Assembly (NCBI GenBank): GCA_021107945.1
Contig: JAIORV010000066.1
Coordinates: forward strand, 24,146-88,145
Direction: 5' to 3'
From: Vulcanimicrobiota bacterium
GTDB lineage: Bacteria > Vulcanimicrobiota > JAJTBE01
DNA: 64,000 nucleotides
Part shown: in pieces, positions 17,294-25,732 of the stretch
Numbering within the stretch: position 1 is the first letter of the stretch
Layout: every line of letters starts with the position of its first letter
The notes under the pieces: model-generated
What the model was told of the DNA's origin: nothing
Seen by the model: the letters and a program-made list of their open reading frames with translations, nothing else
The model's database searches: none
Translations under genes and position numbers: made by a program

Positions 17294-18238
17294 ATGAAGA
17301 AAATATATTATTTACTTCCAATAATCATTGTAATATTTCTTTTCACATCGTGTGACAGGAGAATGGAGAGCAAATCTGCGCCGCAATCCCTACCCGGCAG
17401 TCTCAAGAAAGCTTCAACAGGTGCACAATATGATAAGTCTATGGTCGCCGATGAAAGCGCGAAGAAAACGGATATCCGACAGAATCGAAAGATTGTCCGC
17501 ACAGCTTCAGTCTCATTATACCTGGAGAATTTCGACAAAGGCTCGAAAGAGATCGAGTCAATAACACGGCAATACAGCGGTGTTGTGGCAAACAAATCTG
17601 TCCAGAGGTCAACTTATTCGGTCTATGGAACAATGACGCTGTGGGTTCCCGCCGAGAAACTGAAAGAATTTATCGAGAAAATCGAAAAAGTGGGAAAAGT
17701 CAGATCCTCCCAGATGACGGCAGAGGACATCTCCGACCAATACTACGACCTTGAAGCAAGGTTGAGAAGCAAGACAAAACAAGAAGAAAGGCTTCTCTCC
17801 ATGCTCGATAAAGAAGGAAATTCCCTGGATCACCTCCTGAAGCTGGAGCAGGAGCTTGCCCGTGTGCGCGGTGAGGTCGAGACGATGGAAGGCAGGAAGC
17901 GCAGGTGGGATCAGCAAGTAACATATTCCACAGTGACTGTCACCCTCACGCAGGACATTCAGGCGGCAAGAGAACCTGATGATATATGGAAACCTTTCAG
18001 AAGAGCGATAAGGGACATAAAACCCACATTCATATCCTCGGTAGGAGTGTTCATCAAGTTTATCGGCGGAATAGTCCTCCTTGCAGTCGCCCTTATCCCG
18101 TGGGCAATTGCGTTGTTTATCCTCATCCTGATATGGAAACTCCTCTTCGCAAAACGCTGGTCTGCATACAGGGAAAGAAAAAGGAAAGAAAAGGAGCAGA
18201 GGAAGAACCGGTCTGAAGTGAATGTTGAGAAGAAGTAG
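17294..18238 (+). CDS. DUF4349-family lipoprotein with C-terminal membrane segment
   Basis: 314 residues, started at the ATG at 17294 because GGGGTGA lies 5 bases upstream. Earlier frames overlap the PilO-like gene. The lipobox is LFTSCDRR. A DUF4349 domain (about 60-240) begins RKIVRTASVSLYLENFDKG and ends with the long coiled coil typical of the family (DISDQYYDLEARLRSKTKQ onward) and a QQVTYSTVTVTL strand. A hydrophobic helix at about 255-285 and a very basic tail RKRKEKEQRKNR follow. Family function is unknown. An N-terminal lipid and a C-terminal membrane helix would anchor both ends. Confidence 0.82.
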   Translation: MKKIYYLLPIIIVIFLFTSCDRRMESKSAPQSLPGSLKKASTGAQYDKSMVADESAKKTDIRQNRKIVRTASVSLYLENFDKGSKEIESITRQYSGVVANKSVQRSTYSVYGTMTLWVPAEKLKEFIEKIEKVGKVRSSQMTAEDISDQYYDLEARLRSKTKQEERLLSMLDKEGNSLDHLLKLEQELARVRGEVETMEGRKRRWDQQVTYSTVTVTLTQDIQAAREPDDIWKPFRRAIRDIKPTFISSVGVFIKFIGGIVLLAVALIPWAIALFILILIWKLLFAKRWSAYRERKRKEKEQRKNRSEVNVEKK

Positions 18239-18249
18239 AGGAAGGAATT

Positions 18250-18312
18250 AGAAAATAAACCGCAAAGAATCAAAAACACAAAGAATTTCATTTTAATCTT
18301 TGCAGTGAATCG
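18250..18312. repeat. CCGCAAAG-family inverted repeat
   Basis: AACCGCAAAGAAT and AATCTTTGCAGTGAAT face each other across an A-rich centre. Related copies lie at 32146-32205 and 49558-49632. Confidence 0.5.
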
Positions 18313-18359
18313 ATACATTTCATGAAAAACACAATGTAAATATAGAAAGGTTGATATTA

Positions 18360-19583
18360 ATGGACAATATTGAAACAATAACCACGCAGGAAAACGAAAA
18401 GGAAGTTGTAAGCACGACAGCCGTTGCTACGATATCAGAAGACGAAATAAAAGATAAGCCGGCTGAAGAAACAACCTCCCCGCTGATTTCTGATGAAGCT
18501 CCCGGTGAAACTCCTGTCGAAGAGAAGGAAGAAACTCACCCTGAAACAGGTTCAAAACAGGCTTCTGAAAAATTCGAGAGAGAGAAAAATGTAGCGATAA
18601 AACTTGAGCGTAATGCCGAGTATTTTGCAGAAAATCTGAAATTTGACGAGGCGCTTGAGAGCTTCAGGCAGTCCGCTTCACATTATCGAAAGATAAACGA
18701 CCGCCAGAGCATTGCCCGCATACACTACAGGACTGGATTTTGCTATGAGCAGCAACAAAAATATAACGAGGCCGTCAAATCATACATGGAAGCCAAGAGA
18801 ATCTTTCTTAAAATGGAGAACATGGAAGATTACTCCACTGTCTCAGATAGGCTTGCAAAGACACATTATTTCCAGAATAAGATCGATGATGCCGTCGCAG
18901 AATATGAAGAGGTTATAGAAAACAATTGTATAACCGGTGATATGTATAACAACTTTGGCTTCATATTACTCGAGAAGGGTGAAATGGAAAAGGCAAGAGA
19001 GAGTCTTGAGAAATCGATAAAGATGCGTGAGGGTCTTGAAAGTGAAGAAATACACCTTTCATACAATAACCTCGGTGTTGTGGATTATATTCAGGGCAAT
19101 TATGATAAAGCGATAGAGAATTTCAAGACAGGACTCGAGCTTGACAAGAGGGACGCCAAGGACGACAGGACCATACAATTTACGGTCTTCATGAAACCGG
19201 AATTCAAAGAAGAAAAATTCACAGATCACAAGGTCTTCCCCGATGTTAACACAAAAGCCTGCCTGATGCTGAACCTCGCCGCGGCGCAGGGAATGAATGG
19301 AGATATGAAGTCCGCTGTGGAAACCTGCCAGGAGGCGCTCACGCTGGATAAGGATCGTCCTTATCTGTATGAAGCCGCCGGATGGATTTATATCAACGCC
19401 GACCAGGAGAAAAGGGCGATTGAGTATTTCAGAAGAGCCACACCGTACGATTCAGCCAATGAAGAGTTAAAGAAAGTAATAACCATGATAAATCCATACA
19501 TAGGACTCAAAGTTGGAAGAAACGAAACCTGCCCATGCGGAAGCGGGAAGAAATACAAGAAGTGTCATGGGGCGGTTGTTTAA
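18360..19583 (+). CDS. TPR protein with C-terminal SEC-C zinc motif
   Basis: 407 residues from the ATG at 18360 (AAAGG upstream). The first 65 residues are Thr/Glu/Pro-rich and probably disordered. Tetratricopeptide repeats follow ([76 protein letters not shown] and at least two more near the end). The C-terminus has the SEC-C signature [14 protein letters not shown], a zinc-binding motif found at the end of SecA and of many partner-binding proteins. No signal peptide is present, so it should be a cytosolic scaffold or adaptor. It overlaps the convergent CAP gene by 4 bases. Confidence 0.85.
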   Translation: MDNIETITTQENEKEVVSTTAVATISEDEIKDKPAEETTSPLISDEAPGETPVEEKEETHPETGSKQASEKFEREKNVAIKLERNAEYFAENLKFDEALESFRQSASHYRKINDRQSIARIHYRTGFCYEQQQKYNEAVKSYMEAKRIFLKMENMEDYSTVSDRLAKTHYFQNKIDDAVAEYEEVIENNCITGDMYNNFGFILLEKGEMEKARESLEKSIKMREGLESEEIHLSYNNLGVVDYIQGNYDKAIENFKTGLELDKRDAKDDRTIQFTVFMKPEFKEEKFTDHKVFPDVNTKACLMLNLAAAQGMNGDMKSAVETCQEALTLDKDRPYLYEAAGWIYINADQEKRAIEYFRRATPYDSANEELKKVITMINPYIGLKVGRNETCPCGSGKKYKKCHGAVV

Positions 19584-20134
19584 TAATCTCCCCAGAAAAC
19601 TTGTGTAAAATAGATTGCCCCATCAGTACCCCGAGCTATGCCCACACCAGCGCATTTGAATTTTGGTGTCATTATATTTTTCCTGTGTCCCGGACTTTTC
19701 AGCCAGCCTGAAACAGCGATGGAAGCGGGATCAGAATATCCCATGTTCTTTGATATGTTCTCGCCAATCCTCCGGTTCACAAGGGAAAAACCGTATTTCT
19801 CAATGCGGGCGAGAACACCCTTGCCTTCGGGATTTGTATGACTGAAATATTTTCGATTGGCCATATCCCTGCTGTGATCAAGAGCGGCCTTGTATGCCAT
19901 CTCCTCAAACTTCAGCGGGCTTAGTCCGTTTTCAACTCTGGCCTTGTTTATAAGCTCGAACACTCTTTTTTCCATCAATCTTAATTTATTATCATTATCG
20001 GCGGAAGCTTCATCAAGATATACGGATGTAAGCATGAGGAAAAAAATAACAAAGGAAACTGTTGCTATTAACGGGGAAAATTTGTGGATTTTATTCAGAT
20101 GTATGAATGATGTGAATTTGTGCATTATCACCAT
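19580..20134 (-). CDS. secreted CAP (SCP/YkwD-like) domain protein
   Basis: 184 residues from the ATG at 20134, which has AAGGAGAG upstream. The longer frame to 20257 adds a non-signal extension. A signal peptide or anchor is at about 10-40 ([19 protein letters not shown]). The CAP domain runs from about 55 to 184 with its signature residues: [30 protein letters not shown] (His), GENISKN (Glu) and [14 protein letters not shown] (His), then GVGIA. Bacterial CAP proteins are secreted and are linked to envelope or spore-coat roles, but no enzymatic activity is firmly known. Confidence 0.88.
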   Translation of the reverse strand: MVIMHKFTSFIHLNKIHKFSPLIATVSFVIFFLMLTSVYLDEASADNDNKLRLMEKRVFELINKARVENGLSPLKFEEMAYKAALDHSRDMANRKYFSHTNPEGKGVLARIEKYGFSLVNRRIGENISKNMGYSDPASIAVSGWLKSPGHRKNIMTPKFKCAGVGIARGTDGAIYFTQVFWGDY

Positions 20135-20270
20135 AAGACTCTCCTTTTTGTTATACTGGGTAGTTATACAATGTCTGTCCTTTCCAATAAATTTACCATT
20201 TACAATTGCGACATAGTAACCCATGTTTTCCCTAAACCATTCCCTGTTTGCCTTCAATTCCAGGAGTTTT

Positions 20271-21038
20271 TTAATTTATGTCTGATTCCAGCGGCTCTAT
20301 TGCAGTTTGAGGCGGCAATACGGGGATCTCTTGGGATTCTTTTTTGTTTGAATTTTGCGAATTGTGGAGACCTTTGCAGAAGTCATTGAATTCATTAGAT
20401 ATACCTTCAGGTGGATAGAATTCGAATAGCATTGATATAAACGCCAAGCGATTTTCGCTTGCTCGGTGCTTCTCGATTTTTATACCATATTGTAGTAATT
20501 TTTCCGAATCTTTCTCATCAATCTTGCTAACGATGATTTTTTCAACTGCAATAGATAATATATTTATAGGAACTTCTCGAAAATACATGCAGTTGTTAAA
20601 TAATCGCAATTCCCTAATGTTTATCTGGGCAGTAATGTGATCCTCGATAGGTTGAATAAGGAGGGTCATAATATCCAGAATCTCTTTTCCGTGCGTTCCC
20701 GGTTTCTTAATTCCAATTATTATTCCAATTATACCGCTTACTGTCAAAGTTGCGCCACAAATAATTGCAAATGCATATTCTTTCATCACACCCGCGGATA
20801 AGTTCTTGGAAGTATTTTGAGAAATGAGAAAAGAATTCTCTCTTATATAAAGATAAACGAAAGCCCCCAATAAAGAGCTTAATATAATAAACAAAAAAGA
20901 CGCCCAAGAATATCTCGCGTAATTAAAACGTTGCCCGTATTTCATTTTTAGATATGCAACCGAAAAAATGACTCCAGAAATTGCAGCCAATGCTGGACAA
21001 GCCCATTCATTGTGTTGTCTAAGAAAGTCGATAATCAT
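20271..21038 (-). CDS. three-helix membrane protein coupled to the TIR-Roc-LRR gene
   Basis: 255 residues, start overlapping the stop of the upstream 1237-residue gene by 4 bases (ATGA), so the two are translated together. Three hydrophobic helices fill about 14-32 (PALAAISGVIFSVAYL), 44-66 (SFLFIILSSLLGAFVYLYI) and 88-112 (YAFAIICGATLTVSGIIGIIIGI). The remaining 140 residues are predicted cytosolic. This part has a helix after GKEILDIMTLLIQPIEDHI, a Cys in LFNNCMYF, and a Gln/Pro-rich tail. I recognise no family. Its position makes it a candidate membrane effector, anchor or regulator of the TIR protein; this is inference. Confidence 0.7.
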   Translation of the reverse strand: MIIDFLRQHNEWACPALAAISGVIFSVAYLKMKYGQRFNYARYSWASFLFIILSSLLGAFVYLYIRENSFLISQNTSKNLSAGVMKEYAFAIICGATLTVSGIIGIIIGIKKPGTHGKEILDIMTLLIQPIEDHITAQINIRELRLFNNCMYFREVPINILSIAVEKIIVSKIDEKDSEKLLQYGIKIEKHRASENRLAFISMLFEFYPPEGISNEFNDFCKGLHNSQNSNKKESQEIPVLPPQTAIEPLESDIN

Positions 21039-24000
21039 TCTACGTGCTCCCTCCCTTCAGTTATTCCAGAAACAAGTGATTCGAAGGGACTTGTCTCACT
21101 TTTTCGAAAATCCACACTTAGAAACATTCTTAAGAAAAGAGGGAACTGGACATTATTTGGGCAGTTGTGAAGGAAAACTGGGATAACAGGCCTCTGTCTT
21201 TCTATCATTTCTCGAATTAAAGCACTATATTCTTGTTTCTGCCACGGTCCGATACCTCCCGCGCCAACGAAGATTACGACTGACTTGACATGCTTGCTCT
21301 GTTTCTCAATAACTTCTTGAAACTGCATGCCAGGTTGTAGTTCCCACTCGCCAAGCCAAGGCAGGATCCCGCGCTTTTTCAATCTTTCTCCAATTTCGCT
21401 GACCTCTTGTTTATCCTGGTAGTTGTAGCAGAGAAAAACATCGTAGTCGCCGGATTCTATCTTACTTCTTGAAATATGTGGCTTCTGCTCTTTTTCAGAC
21501 TCAATCCCGTCAAGAAGCTCCTTTATACTATATCTTTTTATCGCCCCCTCCGGAATATATGTCTTCTCCCCTGATTCTTCCAGAAGGAGCAAATGTTCAT
21601 AATCAACCACGATATCCGGATTATCAGGCATGGGGACTTTTCCTTTTACTTCGATCCCGGAAATGGTGGAGTGGATTCCTTCCAGATAGGACCTGATGAT
21701 TTCAAGAAATACACACCGGGTTTTATCTTTTCCCCTTATGGAAATAAAAATCTTCTTGTCCTCTATATCAGCCCTGACAAGGGCTTCATTGTCATCTTTC
21801 TTAAGAACCACCCCGGTACGCCAATATGTGTTTTTCGAAATATAGGCGTGCATCCTTACAATAAAGCGTGAAATGATACTTCCTGGAAGTACATCATAGT
21901 GATATTGAAACTGAAGGGAATTATCCCAGTTCCCAGTGTCCGGTTCCTCTTTCTGAAGGAGATCAGGAACCAGGAATTTCTTATCCTTGTAACCCTCAAA
22001 ACCAAAACAGAGCTCAAATTTGCGCATCATATCGATGACAAACATGTGCCTATTTGGGGGATAGTCTTGAGGGTCTAAAATATGGTTTAATTGGCTCATC
22101 TGCAAGACACCCTTGCTCTGGAACAATTCATTAGAATTTAGAATCTTATAAACACCATCTGTTACCCATTCGGGATTCAGGATGTTTGTGTCTTCAAGAC
22201 GGTGATCGCCCTGAAAATTGAGCACAATTCCAAGGTCATGAAGGAGGCGGATTAAAGTGCCTTGATCGATGTCTTCTGTAATGCCTTCTGCCCTACACAT
22301 TTCCCTGTATTCTGCATATGGAATGTAGTCAGCCTTAAGGGTCTTTCTCATGTCCTCCAGTTTATCCTTGATATTGAACCAACTGGTAAGGAGTTCATCA
22401 TTTAAGTGGTCAAGTTTTGCCACTTCCCTTTCGATTAATTCCTTAACTTCCAGGATGCCACCTCCTGTCATGCATGAGACTTCTTTCACAAAGGCTTTAA
22501 TTGTAGGGTACTTTTTCTGAAGCCCGCTCCAGTTAAGATCAATTTTGTGCTGTTCGCATTTGTTACATACCACAATGATTGGAGAATCTCCAGCAAAACT
22601 CTGTATGATTTTCAGCCAGTATTCGACCTTGCTTTCATACTCCCCTTGGCGTGAATCCAGCACAAGAACATAAAGGCTTCTTTTTGTCAGGAAGAACTGG
22701 TGCGTGGCGTGCATGATCTCCTGTCCGCCAAAGTCCCACACATTAAGTCTTATTTTGGTATCATTGACCGTGATGGGCCATTGCCTTACATCAATTCCCT
22801 CTGTCTTTGCTTCCTGTTGGTCAAAAGTATCATCTATCAACCGTTTCACAAGTGATGTCTTCCCAACGCCCCCCTGCCCGACAAGGATCATCTTTGCCTC
22901 ATTCAGAGGCTTCTTTTCCCCTTCAATGAGCTTGAGATAATAGTTTATAATTACGGAAGGTTCCTCGTACTTGGATAAAATTTCAGGCGGAATTGGAAGT
23001 GGATTACCCCATAAATAGAGTTCTTTTAGATTCTCCAGTTTCCCGATTTCCGGTGAGAGAGTAGTCAGTTGATTTCTATTGAGCCAGAGTACCGCCAAGT
23101 TAATCAGTTCCCCGATTTCATGGGGAAGTACGGTCAGTTGATTGATATCGAGCCTGAGCACCGTCAAGTTGGTCAGTTTCCCTATTTCCGGTGGAAGGGC
23201 GGTCAGTTCGTTTTTCCAGAGGTCAAATTTCGTCAGGTTATTCAGTTTCCCTATTTCCCCGGGAAGGGTGGCCAGTTTATTATCATTGAGGTGTAGCTCC
23301 TCCAGATTTGCAAGTTTTACGATTTTATCGGGCAATCCGGTAAGCTTATTTGAATGGGCATCTAGAATCTTCAGTTTTGTAAGTTCCCCGATTTGCTCGG
23401 GCAATGTGGTTAGTCGATTGCGATATAGGCTGAGTTTTGTCAATTCAGTTAATTCTTTGATTTCTTGGGGTAACTCGGTTAATTGATTATAGCCGAGGTT
23501 GATTTTCGTCAATTTGGTTAGTTTCCTGATTGCCATTGGCAGAATGGTCAGTTGGTTTCCACCTATATCAAGTCCCGTCAGATTAGTCAGTTTCCCGATT
23601 TCCTCGGGAATGGCGGTAAGTTGGTTATTATAAAGGTAGAGTTCCGTCAGGTTAGTCAGTTTCCCGATTTCGGGGGGAAGAATGGTTAATCCCATTCCGG
23701 AAAGATTGAGCGCTGTCACCCCATCCCTTTCCGCTTTTTCGATAATTTGCATTGTATTTCGATAGGCTATTAGACTGTCATCCAAGGAGAGAGACTCTAA
23801 GTTTTTCAGTTTCAAAATTTCCCAGGGAAGCGTGGTCAATTGATTATTATCAAGGTCGAGCCTCGTCAGGTTAGTCATTTTTCCTATTTCCGGTGGAAGG
23901 GTGGTAAGTTGATTGTTATTGAGTCTGAGTATTGTCAAATTTGTCAGTTCTCCTATTTCCGGTGGGAGGGTGGTCAGTTGATTATCATTGAGCCAGAGTA

Positions 24001-24748
24001 TCGTCAAATTTGTCAGTTTCCATAATTCCGGTGGGAGGGTGGTCAGTTGATTTTTATAGAGCCAGAGTTTTGTCAACTCTGTCAGTTTCCCGATTTCTTG
24101 GGGAAGGGTGGTCAGTTGATTGCTAGCCAGAACAAGTCTCGTCAATTTGTCTAGTTCCCATATTTCCGGCGGAAGGGTGGTCAGTTGATTGCCACTGAGG
24201 TTGAGTTCCGTCAAGTTTGTCAGTTTCACTATTTCCGGTGGGAGGTTAGTCAGCTGACTGTTGGGGAACCAGAGTTTTGTCAAATTTGTAAGATTCCCTA
24301 TTTCCGGCGGAAGGGCGGTCAGTTGATTGCTAACGAGGCTGAGTTCCGTCAAATTTGTCAGTCTCCATATTTCCGGCGGGAAGGTGCTAAGTTGATTCGC
24401 ATGTAGCAAGAGTCCCGTCAAGTTCGTCAACTTCCCTATTTCCGGTGGGAGGGTGGTCAGTTGATTTCCCCAGAGGTAGAGTTCCGTCAAGTTTGTCAGT
24501 TCCCATATTTCTGGTGGGAGAGTGATCAGTTGATTATTATAAAGATGAATTTTCGTCAAGTTAATCAGTTCCCCGATTTCACCGGGAAGGGTGGTCAGTT
24601 TATTTTTATAAAGGTAGAGTGCCGTCAAATTTGTCAGTTTCCCTATTTCCGGTGGGAGGGTTGTTAATTCCTTATTGGAGAGGTCAAGCGCTGTCGCCCC
24701 TTCCCTTTCCGCTTTTTCTATAATTTCAAGCAATTCTTTGTTTGTCAT
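21035..24748 (-). CDS. LRR-Roc-COR-TIR protein (bacterial ROCO with C-terminal TIR)
   Basis: 1237 residues from an ATG at 24748 with GAGGTGG 5 bases upstream; an ATG 28 codons earlier has no such site. About 24 leucine-rich repeats of 23 residues (consensus LTxLxLxxNQLTTLPPEIGK) fill residues 20-600 in two blocks. Each block opens with the same cap, IIEKAEREGxTALxLS. A Roc GTPase domain follows: P-loop GQGGVGKTS (about 620), switch WDFGGQEIMHATHQFF and NKCE in place of NKxD. A COR dimerisation region comes next. A TIR domain occupies 1099-1237: YDVFLCYNYQD, LPWLGEWELQPG, a Glu in FQEVIEK that aligns with the catalytic Glu of NADase TIRs, then VVIFVGAGGIGPWQ. No signal peptide or other membrane helix. 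TIR domains of this type make signalling nucleotides or destroy NAD. LRRs sense ligands. An NLR-like immune or stress sensor is therefore likely, but unproven. Confidence 0.85.
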   Translation of the reverse strand: MTNKELLEIIEKAEREGATALDLSNKELTTLPPEIGKLTNLTALYLYKNKLTTLPGEIGELINLTKIHLYNNQLITLPPEIWELTNLTELYLWGNQLTTLPPEIGKLTNLTGLLLHANQLSTFPPEIWRLTNLTELSLVSNQLTALPPEIGNLTNLTKLWFPNSQLTNLPPEIVKLTNLTELNLSGNQLTTLPPEIWELDKLTRLVLASNQLTTLPQEIGKLTELTKLWLYKNQLTTLPPELWKLTNLTILWLNDNQLTTLPPEIGELTNLTILRLNNNQLTTLPPEIGKMTNLTRLDLDNNQLTTLPWEILKLKNLESLSLDDSLIAYRNTMQIIEKAERDGVTALNLSGMGLTILPPEIGKLTNLTELYLYNNQLTAIPEEIGKLTNLTGLDIGGNQLTILPMAIRKLTKLTKINLGYNQLTELPQEIKELTELTKLSLYRNRLTTLPEQIGELTKLKILDAHSNKLTGLPDKIVKLANLEELHLNDNKLATLPGEIGKLNNLTKFDLWKNELTALPPEIGKLTNLTVLRLDINQLTVLPHEIGELINLAVLWLNRNQLTTLSPEIGKLENLKELYLWGNPLPIPPEILSKYEEPSVIINYYLKLIEGEKKPLNEAKMILVGQGGVGKTSLVKRLIDDTFDQQEAKTEGIDVRQWPITVNDTKIRLNVWDFGGQEIMHATHQFFLTKRSLYVLVLDSRQGEYESKVEYWLKIIQSFAGDSPIIVVCNKCEQHKIDLNWSGLQKKYPTIKAFVKEVSCMTGGGILEVKELIEREVAKLDHLNDELLTSWFNIKDKLEDMRKTLKADYIPYAEYREMCRAEGITEDIDQGTLIRLLHDLGIVLNFQGDHRLEDTNILNPEWVTDGVYKILNSNELFQSKGVLQMSQLNHILDPQDYPPNRHMFVIDMMRKFELCFGFEGYKDKKFLVPDLLQKEEPDTGNWDNSLQFQYHYDVLPGSIISRFIVRMHAYISKNTYWRTGVVLKKDDNEALVRADIEDKKIFISIRGKDKTRCVFLEIIRSYLEGIHSTISGIEVKGKVPMPDNPDIVVDYEHLLLLEESGEKTYIPEGAIKRYSIKELLDGIESEKEQKPHISRSKIESGDYDVFLCYNYQDKQEVSEIGERLKKRGILPWLGEWELQPGMQFQEVIEKQSKHVKSVVIFVGAGGIGPWQKQEYSALIREMIERQRPVIPVFLHNCPNNVQFPLFLRMFLSVDFRKSETSPFESLVSGITEGREHVE
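23000..24690 (-). repeat. 69-base tandem repeat array encoding leucine-rich repeats
   Basis: About 24 copies of a 69-base unit. Units share long identical stretches, for example the reverse complements of GGTGGGAGGGTGGTCAGTTG. The array is split in two by a second copy of the N-terminal cap near 23700-23745. Confidence 0.85.
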
Positions 24749-24895
24749 TATTGCCACCTCATTTATTTCACGTGTCAGGTCTGTTTTGGACGTAGGTGTC
24801 GAAAAATCCTCCAGATGTTGATTTATCTCCATAATTGTCAGTAGTTGCGTATTTTATGAATGTTATCCCTTATACCATTTCGCATTCGTTATTAC

Positions 24896-24925
24896 TGTAG
24901 GAGGGGTTTCCTAATCCCGATAAAC
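24896..24925 (+). repeat. TGTAGGAG hairpin repeat
   Basis: TGTAGGAGGGG, then a short loop, then a CCCGATAAAC end. Same family as 2904-2932, 60659, 60767 and 62734. Confidence 0.6.
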
Positions 24926-25012
24926 AAATATAACTCCCACCGGGAAAAGGTTGTTTTATTGCCGATTTGTATTAGTGTGTATTCGTTTCGGTAGGGCGTT
25001 ATTTATTTAAAC

Positions 25013-25098
25013 ACGATATGTTGGCGGGTTTAAAAACCCGCGCTACGTATTAATCACGATGTGTTTGCGGGTTTAAAAACCCGCGCTACGTATTTTAA
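25013..25098. repeat. two tandem copies of a 43-base hairpin unit
   Basis: Each unit carries the perfect palindrome GCGGGTTTAAAAACCCGC followed by GCTACGTATT. The copies differ at a few positions before the palindrome. Confidence 0.8.
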
Positions 25099-25342
25099 AT
25101 TCCTTTCCTATATAGCATGCAAACGGAAAAGGGTTTATATCGGTAGAAAAGAATATAAAACTTTAGAGATTGCCCGGAATATAAAAAGAATACAACAAGA
25201 TATTTTATCTATCTACAAGGGCGTATAGACATAAGCCTTTGTCTGGTTTTTTTGTTTTTACTTTCCTTTTTGATTATCAAATTTTATTAAGCTGTTTTCA
25301 ATAACAGGACTTTCGCATTTCCAAGAGAGAGATGTGTAAAAC

Positions 25343-25578
25343 TGTCATCCTGAGCGAAATACGATCTTTATCTTTTCTGAATAAGCCTTGGCAAGAACGG
25401 ATTTTACTTACCTCCGATGTCTTCCACAGCGAAGGATCTCTACCCACGACAAAAGATCTACTGCAGGCAATTATTCAAGAGATTCTTCGCTATGTAAATC
25501 TCAGTAGATCAAGAAAATTCCGTCTTTGAGAAAGTCATTGGAGTAAAGCAAGTCTTTCGTGATCCGCTCAGAATGACA
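25343..25578. mobile_element. MITE-like element with nested inverted repeats
   Basis: The left end TGTCATCCTGAGCG faces the right end CGCTCAGAATGACA. Inside, AGCGAAGGATCTCT faces AGAGATTCTTCGCT, and AGATCTACTG faces CAGTAGATC. About 236 bases, no transposase inside. Confidence 0.6.
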
Positions 25579-25732
25579 ATTGTGTAAGTCCTACAATAAG
25601 TAATATCGTTTTCATTAGAATTCCAGTAAGCTTCAAAGAAGCGAATAAAGCACAACAGATGCCGACAATCTGGTCTCTTGCCTCCGGTCTCTGTGGTGAA
25701 AAAATACTACCTTACTTTACGGGGTTATCATC

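Larger units (their letters stand above)
24749..25732. other. 984-base intergenic region rich in hairpin repeats, no gene seen
   Basis: Divergent promoters for the TIR-Roc gene and the amidase must lie here. Contents in order: a TGTAGGAG hairpin (24896-24925), two tandem GCGGGTTT hairpins (25013-25098), an AT-rich stretch with a weak hairpin plus T-run (AGACA...TGTCT then GGTTTTTTT, about 25208-25250), a MITE-like inverted element (25343-25578) and a short CTCTGTGG piece near 25690. The 65-codon frame inside the MITE is not credible as a gene. Confidence 0.7.

Noticed and set aside
23000..24690. Regular 69-base repeats, first considered as CRISPR-like or satellite DNA
   Set aside because: The units stay in frame, encode LRR consensus residues and have no unique spacers, so they are coding LRRs.
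25208..25250. Hairpin AGACA...TGTCT with T-run as terminator of a small RNA
   Set aside because: The stem is only five pairs and no promoter was found upstream, so no RNA gene is claimed.
25332..25529. 65-codon frame upstream of the amidase
   Set aside because: It lies wholly within the MITE-like inverted repeat and shows no ribosome site.
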